Positions 1-7,127 of a DNA stretch of 15,843 nt are shown here, piece after piece. The notes under the pieces are model-generated. The model searched no databases. It was not told where the DNA came from and saw only the letters and a program-made list of their open reading frames with translations. The DNA comes from CAZEMR01 sp964513465 (lineage in GTDB: Bacteria > Bacteroidota > Ignavibacteria > Kapaibacteriales > UBA2268). The stretch spans positions 1 to 15,843 of the forward strand of contig CAZEMR010000067.1 of NCBI GenBank assembly GCA_964513465.1, written 5' to 3'. How positions within the stretch are numbered: the first letter of the stretch is position 1; each line of letters opens with the position of its first letter. The position numbers and the translations under genes are program-made.

Positions 1-343
1 GCGCCGCGCCGTCAACGAGGGATTCTCAGGCGGCGAGAAAAAGCGCAACGAGATATTCCAGATGGCAATGCTCGATCCAAAGCTCGGAGTGCTCGACGAG
101 ACCGACTCCGGACTCGACATAGACGCCCTGCGAACGGTAGCCGAAGGCGTCAATCGCATTAAATCCGACGACAACGCATTTGTGCTGATCACGCACTACC
201 AGCGCCTGCTTGATTATATAATTCCCGACCAGGTGCATGTGCTGTTCGGCGGCCGCATCGTCAAATCAGGCGGCAAGGAACTGGCGCTCGAGCTCGAGGA
301 AAAGGGCTACGACTGGATCAAAGAAGAGCTGCAGAATGTTTGA
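1..343 (+). CDS. sufC: SufC, Fe-S assembly ATPase (3' end only)
   Basis: This is the C-terminal part of an ABC-type ATPase; the 5' end lies outside the window. The readable frame starts at base 2. It opens with the ABC signature region (FSGGEKKRNEIFQ), runs into the Walker B segment (GVLDETDSGLDIDAL) and then the H-loop (LITHYQRL). The SufC-specific wording DETDSGLDIDAL, and the position immediately before sufD and sufS, separate it from ordinary transporter ATPases. SufC is the cytosolic ATPase of the SufBCD scaffold that builds Fe-S clusters; ATP binding drives the conformational change of the SufB-SufD pair. About 114 residues are visible, under half of the usual ~250. It ends in TGA, 21 bp before sufD, which suggests one operon. 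sufB is not in the window and would be expected upstream. Confidence 0.95.
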   Translation, partial: RRAVNEGFSGGEKKRNEIFQMAMLDPKLGVLDETDSGLDIDALRTVAEGVNRIKSDDNAFVLITHYQRLLDYIIPDQVHVLFGGRIVKSGGKELALELEEKGYDWIKEELQNV

Positions 344-364
344 TAAAAAATAATTGAGAAAACA

Positions 365-1675
365 ATGGCTGAAAAATTCACTGATATAGTAAACAGGCAA
401 TTCCAGAAGCTGGAAGAGCGCATGAATGGCGAAAAAAACTCCGAGGTTCACGGCAGGCGCCGCACCGCAATGGAGCGTTTCCGCGAGACCGGCCTGCCCA
501 CACTGAAGCACGAGGAATGGAAATATACCAATCTGAGCTTCCTGTATTCGAAGGATTTCGCCTTCGAGCCGGACAAAATGCCTCGCCTGACCAAAGACTA
601 CATCGACCGCTTCGCAATTCCGCAGATGGATGCGGACATCGTAGCGATAATCAATGGGAAATTTTCTGAAGAATTATCCCAAATTAAAAAATCAAAAGGC
701 GTGGTAATCACCAGTCTGGCCGATGCACTTCGCCATGGCGACGAGATTGCCACCGCGCATTTCGGACGCTATGCCGAAATTCAGTCCAATCCGCTGACTG
801 CGATGAATACCGCGATTGCGACGGACGGAGCATTTATACGCGCGGATAAAGCCGCCGCCTCCGACCGGCCGATTCATATTATATATATAAACACCACGGA
901 TTCGGCGCCGGTATTTTCGCTGGCGCGCAATCTGGTAATAGCAGGCGAGGCCGCCTCGCTGAAAATTATTGAATCGCACCATTCGACCGGCAGAGAATTC
1001 TCGGCATTCAACGCCGTGACAGAGATACGGATCAATCAGGCCGCATCTGTCGATCATTACAAGGTGCAGGCGGATTCGGCCAATTCCCACTTCATCGGCC
1101 GCACCCAGGCGCATCAGGAGCGCGATTCGAACTTTGCGGATTATACATTTACCCTCGACGGGGATTTCGTGCGCAACGACACCAACGCAGTGCTCGACGG
1201 CGAAGGCTGCTCATCGAATTTCATCGGGCTTTATTATGCCGATAAAAAGAATTTAGTGGATAACCACACACTGGTCGACCACGCGCGACCGAATTCTCTC
1301 AGCAATGAGAATTATCGCGGTATACTCGGCGATCGCGGCACGGGGATATTCAACGGCAAGATAATGGTGCGCCAGGACGCCCAGAAGACCGAAGCATACC
1401 AGTCGAACCGCAATATCCTGCTGTCGGACACCGCGGCGATAAACACCAAGCCCCAGCTCGAGATATTCGCCGACGACGTGAAATGCTCGCACGGCGCGAC
1501 TTCCGGTAGTATCGATCCGGAGCAGATATTTTATCTCAAATCCCGCGGCCTCAGCGGTGATCAGGCGCGCCGGCTGTTGCTCGAAGCTTTTGCGCTGGAT
1601 ATTGTCAATCGCGTGAAGCTGCCCGAGCTAAATGAATACCTGAAGCAATTAATCAGTAAACGATTGAATTATTAA
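365..1675 (+). CDS. sufD: SufD, Fe-S cluster scaffold subunit
   Basis: A 436-residue SufB/SufD-family protein of normal SufD length. The N-terminal segment has the helix and KHEEWKYTN motif (about residues 48-56) typical of SufD. The C-terminal half is the parallel beta-helix, ending with DDVKCSHGATSGS (C374, H376). The corresponding Cys and His of Escherichia coli SufD are needed at the SufB-SufD interface where the cluster forms. The FYLKSRGL segment (about 389-396) is the other family hallmark. It acts in the cytosol in SufBC2D. The start ATG has only a weak GAGAA sequence about six bases upstream; the reading frame and family alignment support this start. It lies 21 bp after sufC and 18 bp before sufS, so co-transcription is likely. 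SufB is an unlikely alternative because the protein is short and the context already matches the order C-D-S. Confidence 0.95.
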   Translation: MAEKFTDIVNRQFQKLEERMNGEKNSEVHGRRRTAMERFRETGLPTLKHEEWKYTNLSFLYSKDFAFEPDKMPRLTKDYIDRFAIPQMDADIVAIINGKFSEELSQIKKSKGVVITSLADALRHGDEIATAHFGRYAEIQSNPLTAMNTAIATDGAFIRADKAAASDRPIHIIYINTTDSAPVFSLARNLVIAGEAASLKIIESHHSTGREFSAFNAVTEIRINQAASVDHYKVQADSANSHFIGRTQAHQERDSNFADYTFTLDGDFVRNDTNAVLDGEGCSSNFIGLYYADKKNLVDNHTLVDHARPNSLSNENYRGILGDRGTGIFNGKIMVRQDAQKTEAYQSNRNILLSDTAAINTKPQLEIFADDVKCSHGATSGSIDPEQIFYLKSRGLSGDQARRLLLEAFALDIVNRVKLPELNEYLKQLISKRLNY

Positions 1676-1693
1676 ATAATTACGGTCACGAAA

Positions 1694-2968
1694 ATGAACG
1701 TGAAACAAGCTATCATGGACAAGTCGGCCATTGTGGATCGTGCAGCGAAAAAAATTAATATCGACAAAATCAGAAGTGATTTCCCCGTGCTGTCCCGCAA
1801 AATCCGCGGCAACAGCCTGGTTTATCTCGACAATGCGGCCACCACACAGAAGCCGCGCCAGGTGATCGACAAAATCAACAGATATTATTCCGAAATAAAT
1901 AGCAATATTCACCGCGGCGTCCATACTCTGAGCCAGCAGGCCACCAATGAATACGAGGCCGCCCGAAATATTATTAAAGAGTTCATTAATGCCGACAACG
2001 AGAAAGAGATCGTATTCACGCGCGGCGCCACCGAGTCCATCAATCTTGTCGCTTCGTCATACGGACGGAAATATCTGAAGCCCGGCGACGAGGTGCTTAT
2101 TACATATATGGAGCACCATTCGAATATCGTCCCGTGGCAGATACTGGCCGAGCAGACCGGCGTGAAGCTGCGCGTTGTCCCGATCAACGACGACGGCGAG
2201 ATTATTATGGACGAATTCCGCAATATGCTCTCCGACAAAACAAAGCTGGTATCGGTGGTGCATGTTTCGAATTCGCTGGGTACGATCAATCCGATCGAAG
2301 AAATAATCGAACTCGCTCACAAAGCCGGCGCGCATGTGCTTATCGACGCTGCGCAATCAGTGCAGCATCTGCCGGTCGACGTAAAAAAGCTGGGCTGCGA
2401 TTTCCTCGCGCTATCAGGTCATAAAATATACGGTCCGACTGGGATTGGCGTGCTATACGGGCGCCAGGAGCTGCTACATGCGATGCCGCCATATCAGGGC
2501 GGCGGGGATATGATCAGCACGGTCACCTTCGAGAAAACGCTTTATAACGACCTGCCGTATAAGTTCGAGGCCGGAACGCCGAACATCGCCGGAGCGATCG
2601 GACTCGGCGAGGCAATAAAATTTATTAATAAAATCGGCATTAATAATATTTATGAATATGAGCACGCTCTGCTCGATTATGCCACCCAAAAACTCAGCGA
2701 AATTGAAGAATTAACCATAATCGGCACTGCTTCGAAAAAATCCAGTGCCATCTCGTTCGTTCTGGATAATGTACATCCGCATGACGTCGGCACACTTGCT
2801 GATACCGATGGCGTGGCGATTCGCACCGGCCACCACTGCACCGAACCGGTGATGAAGCGATTCGGGGTGCCGGCTACCTCGCGCGCGTCCTTCTCGTTTT
2901 ATAACACCCGCGACGACGTCGATCAGCTTGCGGAGACAATTAAAAATATTATCGTAATGTTCAGGTGA
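1694..2968 (+). CDS. sufS: SufS, type II cysteine desulfurase
   Basis: A 424-residue PLP enzyme that converts L-cysteine to L-alanine and passes the persulfide sulfur on, here most likely to SufU, encoded next. Visible motifs: YLDNAATTQKP (about 44-54), the PLP lysine in SGHKIYGPTG (K244), and the catalytic cysteine in RTGHHCTEP (C382). The RTGHHC context, rather than a longer IscS-type loop, marks the group II (SufS/CsdA) class. The family usually begins near INIDKIRSDFP, so the first ~20 residues are an N-terminal extension. A second in-frame ATG at 1715 would shorten this by seven residues; neither start has a strong ribosome binding site. The gene is separated from sufU by only 10 bases. 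No SufE homologue is visible, consistent with SufU being the partner. Confidence 0.96.
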   Translation: MNVKQAIMDKSAIVDRAAKKINIDKIRSDFPVLSRKIRGNSLVYLDNAATTQKPRQVIDKINRYYSEINSNIHRGVHTLSQQATNEYEAARNIIKEFINADNEKEIVFTRGATESINLVASSYGRKYLKPGDEVLITYMEHHSNIVPWQILAEQTGVKLRVVPINDDGEIIMDEFRNMLSDKTKLVSVVHVSNSLGTINPIEEIIELAHKAGAHVLIDAAQSVQHLPVDVKKLGCDFLALSGHKIYGPTGIGVLYGRQELLHAMPPYQGGGDMISTVTFEKTLYNDLPYKFEAGTPNIAGAIGLGEAIKFINKIGINNIYEYEHALLDYATQKLSEIEELTIIGTASKKSSAISFVLDNVHPHDVGTLADTDGVAIRTGHHCTEPVMKRFGVPATSRASFSFYNTRDDVDQLAETIKNIIVMFR

Positions 2969-2978
2969 CCTTATAAAT

Positions 2979-3434
2979 ATGGATGAAATAAAAGAATTAT
3001 ATCAGCAGGTCATACTCGACCACAACAAGAATCCCCGGAACTTCGGAGAGCTCGAGCACGCCAGCCACTGCGCAGTGGGGCACAATCCACTCTGCGGCGA
3101 CCACATCGATCTATGCCTGAAAGTCGAGGACGGAATAATCCGCGACATTAAATTTTATGGCGCGGGCTGCGCAATCAGCAAGGCATCCGCATCGATAATG
3201 ACTACAATACTCAAGGGCAAAACGGTCGAGGAAGCCAGAGAATTATTCAAAAAATTCCACGATGTTGTATCGACCGATTCCGGCTGCGAACCGGATATGA
3301 TGAACCTGGGCAAGCTGGCTGTGTTCTGCGGTGTGCGGGAATTCCCTGCGAGGGTGAAGTGTGCCAGCCTCTCGTGGCATACCCTGATGAATGCGCTCGA
3401 CAAGGAAATCGAAAAAGTATCATCAACCGAATAG
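2979..3434 (+). CDS. sufU: SufU, zinc-dependent sulfur acceptor for SufS
   Basis: A 151-residue IscU-fold protein. The three zinc/sulfur ligand cysteines are visible: C39 in NPLCGD (with D41), C64 in GAGCAISKAS and C128 in ARVKCASLSWHTL. The spacing between the second and third cysteine (64 residues) includes the extra insertion that separates SufU from IscU. The Bacillus subtilis SufU ligands C41, D43, C66 and C128 match almost position for position. In that system SufU receives persulfide sulfur from SufS by swapping its zinc ligand. The Lys/His pattern around the third cysteine (SLSWHTL) also fits SufU. The position directly behind sufS supports this partner function over a true scaffold role. 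A classic IscU scaffold is less likely because no hscA, hscB or fdx accompany it. Confidence 0.94.
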   Translation: MDEIKELYQQVILDHNKNPRNFGELEHASHCAVGHNPLCGDHIDLCLKVEDGIIRDIKFYGAGCAISKASASIMTTILKGKTVEEARELFKKFHDVVSTDSGCEPDMMNLGKLAVFCGVREFPARVKCASLSWHTLMNALDKEIEKVSSTE

Positions 3435-3442
3435 GCAACAAA

Positions 3443-3769
3443 ATGGACGAAGACAGAAAAAAAGTCAGAGAAATCGAAGAAAAGGCCAAAAATATACTGA
3501 CCAAAGTATTCGACCCCGAAATCCCCGTAAATATATACGATCTCGGGCTGGTATATGAAGTGAAAGCCACCACCCGCGGCGAGGTCGCAGTGCTGATGAC
3601 GCTTACTTCGCCCAATTGCCCCGAAGCCGAATCGCTGCCTCCCGAAATCGAGCGCCGGCTAAAGGAAGATCCCGAAATCACCGACGCAAAAGTCATCATC
3701 ACATTCGATCCGCCCTGGGAGAGATCGATGATGAGCGAGGCCGCCCGGCTCGAGCTCGGAATGTTTTAA
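3443..3769 (+). CDS. sufT: SufT-like MIP18/DUF59 Fe-S maturation protein
   Basis: A 108-residue MIP18-family (DUF59) protein. Hallmarks are DPEIPVNIYDLGLVYEV (about residues 24-40), the cysteine in LTSPNCPEAESLP (C59) and the C-terminal DPPWERSMMSEAARLELGMF. Proteins of this family help mature Fe-S proteins (SufT in Staphylococcus aureus; CIA2/MIP18 in eukaryotes); phenylacetate-degradation PaaD is a related member. The location in the suf operon favours the SufT role. A longer open frame reaches back into sufU, but the ATG at 3443, eight bases after the sufU stop, gives a protein that starts where the family starts, so it is chosen here. It is probably the last gene of the first suf transcription block, because a 114-bp AT-rich gap follows. 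Confidence 0.88.
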   Translation: MDEDRKKVREIEEKAKNILTKVFDPEIPVNIYDLGLVYEVKATTRGEVAVLMTLTSPNCPEAESLPPEIERRLKEDPEITDAKVIITFDPPWERSMMSEAARLELGMF

Positions 3770-3794
3770 TATTTAATTAATAAAATATTTGCAT

Positions 3795-3823
3795 TTGACG
3801 TTCTTTACGATTATATTCTTAAT
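3795..3823 (+). promoter_or_regulatory. Possible promoter before the reductase gene
   Basis: The 114-bp AT-rich gap between sufT and the reductase contains TTGACG (3795-3800), and 17 bases later CTTAAT (3818-3823). The -35-like part is good and the -10-like part poor; an alternative TATATT is too close (11 bases). This is the only gap in the left half large enough for an internal promoter. The call rests on sequence resemblance alone. Confidence 0.22.
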
Positions 3824-3883
3824 GACACCCTTGAATAACCGAACCCCATAATTCCGGAATAAATTGAAAACGAAAGATTTTTT

Positions 3884-4975
3884 ATGTCAGTCAGTTTTTA
3901 TCCTTTAAAAGTGAAGGACATCAGGAAAGAAACGTCCGATTCGGCATCGATATTCTTCGAAGTGCCGGATGATATTAAAGAAAAATTTGAATATAAGCAC
4001 GGCCAGTATCTCACCGTCATGCTCGAGCTCGAAGGCAGGGTCGAACGACGCGCTTTTTCTATTTCGACCAGCCCGAACGAGAACGGTCTGCTCGGCATTA
4101 CCGTAAAGGCAACCGGCGACGGTTTTTTTTCGAGATATATGATCAGCGAGGTACGCGCTGGCGACGAGATCATGGTGATGCCCCCGATGGGCAATTTCAC
4201 GATCGATCTTGATGAGCAAAACGAGCGTATATATATAATGCTGGGCGGCGGCAGCGGAATCACTCCGCTGATATCTATACTAAAGACCGTGATGGCAGCC
4301 GAACCCAAAAGCCGGATATACCTCTTTTACGCCAACCGCCGCGAAGAGGATATTATATTCCGCGAAAATCTTGATGAATTAATGAAAAAAAATCCCCACA
4401 GGCTCGAAGTGATTCACATACTTTCGCAGCCATCGACCGGATGGATAGGCCCGAAGGGCCGGCTCGACAGCCACCGGATAATCGAATTACTACGGAAATA
4501 CGCCGGCGATGTAATCAACGCGGCGGAGTATTTCATATGCGGACCGCCCGGACTGATGAACCAGTTCGAACGCGCGCTCGACGAGCTGGCGGTGCCCGCT
4601 GCTCAGCGCCACAAGGAATCATTCAGCACACCCGTGGAGCGGATTATCGAAAAGGCCTCCGGCGAGGCAGGCATGGATGAGGATGAAGAGCTTAAAACGC
4701 GAAAAATTCGCATAAAAATTTATGGCGAGGAGCACGAACTGACGGTCGATCCGGACGAAACGGTGCTTACGGCCGCAATGCGCGAGGGATACGATCCGCC
4801 GTTCAGTTGCCAGATTGGGGCATGCGCCACCTGCCGCGCAAAGCTCGAGAGCGGCAAAGTACGCATGGACGCCGAGGACGCGCTGACCGACGAGGACAAG
4901 GCCGAAGGCTATGTGCTTACGTGCCAATCGCATCCGTTGACAGACGATACATATATAAATTACGACGAATCATGA
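3884..4975 (+). CDS. PaaE-type ferredoxin/flavin reductase with C-terminal [2Fe-2S] domain
   Basis: A 363-residue electron-transfer protein with three modules. An FAD-binding barrel (about 1-105) shows RAFSISTSP (57-65), the RxYS-type flavin contact. The NAD(P)H-binding domain (about 115-235) has MLGGGSGITPL (119-129) and YFICGPPGLM (216-225). After a charged linker comes a plant-type ferredoxin domain (about 275-363) with C309, C314, C317 and C347 in the C-x4-C-x2-C-x29-C spacing. Order and size match PaaE, HcaD and hybrid-cluster-protein reductases. No oxygenase subunits are encoded nearby, so an aromatic-degradation role is not supported. Its position between suf genes and 19 bp before the A-type carrier suggests that it passes electrons from NAD(P)H to Fe-S assembly or repair. 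That link is inferred. The start lacks an obvious Shine-Dalgarno sequence. Confidence 0.9.
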   Translation: MSVSFYPLKVKDIRKETSDSASIFFEVPDDIKEKFEYKHGQYLTVMLELEGRVERRAFSISTSPNENGLLGITVKATGDGFFSRYMISEVRAGDEIMVMPPMGNFTIDLDEQNERIYIMLGGGSGITPLISILKTVMAAEPKSRIYLFYANRREEDIIFRENLDELMKKNPHRLEVIHILSQPSTGWIGPKGRLDSHRIIELLRKYAGDVINAAEYFICGPPGLMNQFERALDELAVPAAQRHKESFSTPVERIIEKASGEAGMDEDEELKTRKIRIKIYGEEHELTVDPDETVLTAAMREGYDPPFSCQIGACATCRAKLESGKVRMDAEDALTDEDKAEGYVLTCQSHPLTDDTYINYDES

Positions 4976-4981
4976 ATTTAC

Positions 4982-4985
4982 GGAG
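4982..4985 (+). promoter_or_regulatory. Ribosome binding site deciding the SufA-like start
   Basis: GGAG lies directly against the ATG at 4986 (no spacer), but nine bases before the ATG at 4995. The second spacing is workable and the first is not, so the downstream ATG is the better start. Confidence 0.55.
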
Positions 4986-4994
4986 ATGAAAAGG

Positions 4995-5366
4995 ATGGAC
5001 GAAGAATTGCTTCATATAGAGTCCGGAGTAAGCGGCGCCGACGAATCCGACGACCTTTTATTCACCGACGCGGCCCTCGAAAAAATCCGCGAAATACGCC
5101 GCACAGGCAATGTTCCCGACGAATATTTCGTGCGGCTCGGCAGCAAAAGCTCAGGCTGCCTGGGCATGAGCTATACGATTAATTTTGATATGGAAAAAAA
5201 TAAAGACGACCGCGAATTCGAACTCGGCGACCAGATCGTCGTCACCGATCACAAAAGCCTTTTTTATCTGATGGGGGTAAAAGTGGACTTCACCGACACC
5301 GAAAAAGGCTCGGGGTTCGTATTCCACAACCCCAACAATGCAAACGTTTGCGGTTGCAGCCACTAA
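4995..5366 (+). CDS. A-type Fe-S carrier, SufA/IscA/HesB family
   Basis: A 123-residue HesB-like protein. It carries the three conserved cluster-binding cysteines: C55 in SSGCLGMSY, and C119 and C121 in the C-terminal NVCGCSH. These are the defining ligands by which A-type carriers bind and hand over [2Fe-2S] or [4Fe-4S] clusters to target proteins. The N-terminal ~20 residues (acidic, DEELLHIESGVSGADESDD) precede the family domain, which begins around LLFTDAALEKI. An upstream in-frame ATG at 4986 would add three residues; it is rejected because the GGAG touches it directly. The gene begins 19 bp after the reductase stop, so the two are likely co-transcribed, and the location fits cluster delivery downstream of SUF. 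SufA, IscA and ErpA cannot be told apart from sequence alone. Confidence 0.9.
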   Translation: MDEELLHIESGVSGADESDDLLFTDAALEKIREIRRTGNVPDEYFVRLGSKSSGCLGMSYTINFDMEKNKDDREFELGDQIVVTDHKSLFYLMGVKVDFTDTEKGSGFVFHNPNNANVCGCSH

Positions 5367-5407
5367 TCGCATCAATAAATCCTCTAATAAACCAATTTAT
5401 CCATAAA

Positions 5408-5413
5408 AAGGAG
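5408..5413 (+). promoter_or_regulatory. Strong Shine-Dalgarno before the superoxide dismutase
   Basis: AAGGAG lies seven bases before the ATG at 5421. It is the best ribosome binding site in the window and stands out because most other genes here have weak ones, which suggests high translation of this enzyme. Confidence 0.8.
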
Positions 5414-5420
5414 AACTACT

Positions 5421-5996
5421 ATGACTTTCCAGCTTCCGGAATTACCTTTCGACAAAAAAGCGCTCGCACCGGTGATCAGCGAGGAAACCCTCGAATATCA
5501 CCACGGCAAACACCATCAGGCATACGTCAACAAACTCAACGACCTGATCAAAGGCAAAGAATTCGAGAATATGAAACTCGAAGAAATTATCAAAAACGCC
5601 GAGGGCGGGGTATTCAACAACGCTGCCCAGACCTATAACCACACATTCTTCTGGAACTGCCTGACTCCCGACGGCGGCGGTAAGCCCACCGGCAAAGCGC
5701 TCGAGGAAATCAACAAGGCATTCGGCTCCTTCGATCAGTTCAAGGAGCAATTCTCGAACGCCGCAGCAACTCTCTTCGGTTCGGGCTGGGCATGGCTCGC
5801 CCAAAGCGATGCGGGCGAACTCGAAATATTGCAGATGAGCAACGCCGGCACCCCGATCAAGATCAACAAACAGCCCGTGCTGACGCTCGACGTCTGGGAG
5901 CACGCCTACTATATCGACTATCGCAACGCGCGCCCGAAATTCATCGAGAAATTCTGGGACATTATCAACTGGGATTTCGTTAATAAGAATTTATAA
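5421..5996 (+). CDS. sodB: Superoxide dismutase, iron type
   Basis: A 191-residue Fe/Mn superoxide dismutase of typical length, closely resembling E. coli SodB along its whole length. The four metal ligands are visible: H27 (EYHHGKHH), H74 (YNHTFFWNC), D157 and H161 (LDVWEHAYYIDYRNARP). The outer-sphere glutamine in NNAAQTYNH (Q70) sits in the N-terminal half, as in iron enzymes; manganese enzymes usually carry it in the second domain near the DVWEH region. No signal peptide is seen, so it is cytosolic. It detoxifies superoxide, which destroys exposed Fe-S clusters, so its place after the Fe-S genes makes functional sense. The 54-bp gap after the A-type carrier shows no terminator, so read-through from the reductase group is possible; an own promoter is not excluded. 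An intrinsic terminator follows. Confidence 0.95.
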   Translation: MTFQLPELPFDKKALAPVISEETLEYHHGKHHQAYVNKLNDLIKGKEFENMKLEEIIKNAEGGVFNNAAQTYNHTFFWNCLTPDGGGKPTGKALEEINKAFGSFDQFKEQFSNAAATLFGSGWAWLAQSDAGELEILQMSNAGTPIKINKQPVLTLDVWEHAYYIDYRNARPKFIEKFWDIINWDFVNKNL

Positions 5997-6021
5997 GCGA
6001 TAATCCATCGAATTATCAAAG

Positions 6022-6053
6022 GCCGCCGGCGCGTTTTTGCTGGCGGCTTTTTT
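6022..6053 (+). terminator. Intrinsic terminator after sodB
   Basis: A nine-base-pair GC-rich stem, GCCGCCGGC (6022-6030) with GCTGGCGGC (6039-6047), contains one G-T pair. The loop is GCGTTTTT and a run of six T follows at 6048-6053. It lies 25 bp after the sodB stop and closes the left gene group. Confidence 0.88.
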
Positions 6054-6091
6054 GTTTTGAATCCCAAATTAGGAAGTGAGAATCCGTGGAA

Positions 6092-6127
6092 TGAGATTGC
6101 TTCGGCGCTTCGCTCATCGCAATGAAC
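6092..6127. repeat. Palindromic repeat-like element, copy 1
   Basis: The segment contains GAGATTGCTTCG, a GCGCTTCGC middle and CGCAATGA, so the ATTGC and GCAAT ends are complementary. It resembles the dispersed 'GAGATTGCTTCG...GCAATGAC' class of small repeats often seen between genes in bacterial draft genomes. That resemblance is from memory of the pattern, not a search. Confidence 0.5.
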
Positions 6128-6282
6128 TGCTCGCGGCGTTTTTCCTTCCCACTTACTTATGCTATTTTGTTTTCAGCTAATCAAACATTAACTTCACAAT
6201 TAATATCATATTTCTTCTTTGTCTGGACTCTAATTACAACATACGATGACCAGGCAAACGACTAATATTCTTAAATTTACGA

Positions 6283-6315
6283 TTGTCACTGCGGGCAACG
6301 CGAAGCAGTCTCTCT
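6283..6315. repeat. Palindromic repeat-like element, copy 2 (inverted)
   Basis: Read on the other strand, this piece begins GAGACTGCTTCGCG and ends CGCAGTGAC. It aligns with the first copy at about 6092-6127 with a few differences and a short gap. The two copies face each other across about 155 bp. Confidence 0.45.
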
Positions 6316-6437
6316 TTTTGGATGTTAGCTATTGGACATTAGATATTGGACAGAATTTTCATGGTTTTTCTGGCTAAAATCCAAAATCCAAAATCCTTTG
6401 TGCAGAGATTGCTTTGTTTCAAATAATTTTTTTATTT

Positions 6438-6466
6438 TTGTCCTGAGACATTTGTTTAAATATATA
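6438..6466 (+). promoter_or_regulatory. Possible promoter of the LON-domain/folP pair
   Basis: TTGTCC (6438-6443), a 17-base spacer and TATATA (6461-6466) form a sigma70-like pair. The start codon is at 6475, only eight bases after the -10-like box, with no Shine-Dalgarno sequence. If this promoter is real, the message would be almost leaderless. Motif match only. Confidence 0.3.
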
Positions 6467-6474
6467 TTAAAATA

Positions 6475-7119
6475 ATGGAGAAAATCGGGCTATTTCCCCT
6501 CGCAATCGTTTTGTTTCCGGAGTCGATCTATCCGCTTCATATATATGAAGATCGGTATATCTCGCTGATTAATTCATGTATTGAGAGCGGCGAACAATTC
6601 GGTATCAATCTCTTTGCCGATACCCGGATGCAGGACGTCGGCTGCGCGGCAGAAGTGGCCGAAGTCGTCAATATATATAATACCGGCCGACTGGATATTC
6701 TGGCCAGAGGAGTTAAGCGATATCGGCTTGATAAATTCTCCGAGAGCCCCGATGGATTCTACATTGCCGACGTCGAATATTTCGACGACGAAGCCGCCGG
6801 ATTTGATGACTCGATACTCGTCGAGTGTGTCGAGCTATTCAACAAAATCGCAGGTTCGATCGAGGTAGTAAATATTGAGCCGATCGATCTCGTGCAGCTC
6901 CGCACCGAGCGTCCGAGCTTTTATATTGCCCAGAAGGCCGGATTATCGATCATGGAGCGCCAGGAAGTGCTCGAGCTTCGCAACGAAAACGACCGCCTGA
7001 TGAAAATACTCGATCATCTGAAATCGATAATGCCTGCTATCCGCAAAGCCGACACGATCTCCCGGCTGATTCGAAACGACGGCTATCAGCGACCAGATTT
7101 CCTCCGCCCGAAAGGATAG
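6475..7119 (+). CDS. LON substrate-binding-domain protein (no protease part)
   Basis: A 214-residue protein consisting of the N-terminal substrate-binding (PUA-like) domain found in Lon proteases. The opening segment IGLFPLAIVLFPESIYPLHI and the following YEDRYISLI (about residues 4-32) are the hallmark, followed by the mid-domain Gly-Arg turns (NTGRLDILARGVKRY, about 69-83). There is no AAA+ ATPase or Ser-Lys protease domain, so it is a free-standing Lon-N protein and not Lon. Such proteins are widespread, but their biochemical role is not settled. The C-terminal ~50 residues are helical and charged (ELRNENDRLMKILDHLKS). The start ATG lacks a Shine-Dalgarno sequence. folP starts eight bases after the stop, so the two genes are likely co-transcribed. 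No functional link to folate synthesis can be inferred from the sequence. Confidence 0.87.
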   Translation: MEKIGLFPLAIVLFPESIYPLHIYEDRYISLINSCIESGEQFGINLFADTRMQDVGCAAEVAEVVNIYNTGRLDILARGVKRYRLDKFSESPDGFYIADVEYFDDEAAGFDDSILVECVELFNKIAGSIEVVNIEPIDLVQLRTERPSFYIAQKAGLSIMERQEVLELRNENDRLMKILDHLKSIMPAIRKADTISRLIRNDGYQRPDFLRPKG

Positions 7120-7127
7120 ACCCTGCG

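Larger units (their letters stand above)
6054..6437. other. Gene-free stretch with degenerate short repeats
   Basis: No supported gene is present between sodB and the LON-domain gene. The stretch holds several repeat-like pieces. A palindromic segment at about 6092-6127 contains GAGATTGCTTCG and CGCAATGA. A related piece in opposite orientation lies at about 6283-6315 (GTCACTGCGGG ... GCGAAGCAGTCTC). A third partial GAGATTGCTTTG is near 6405-6416. There are also two TATTGGACA copies 14 bases apart (6330 and 6344) and three tandem copies of AAAATCC (6376-6396). No intact open frame with homology cues, tRNA or structured RNA is apparent. Confidence 0.7.

Noticed and set aside
3768..3789. Terminator after sufT
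   Set aside because: AATATTT and AAATATT can pair, but the stem is only seven A-T pairs, without a GC core or clear T run.
3884..4975. Phenylacetate or aromatic oxygenase reductase
   Set aside because: The domain order fits PaaE, but no oxygenase genes are nearby. The MIP18-like gene, also related to PaaD, is better explained by the suf context.
6475..7119. Truncated Lon protease
   Set aside because: The protein ends naturally and folP follows after eight bases. No trace of ATPase or protease domains is found downstream, so this is a free-standing domain protein.
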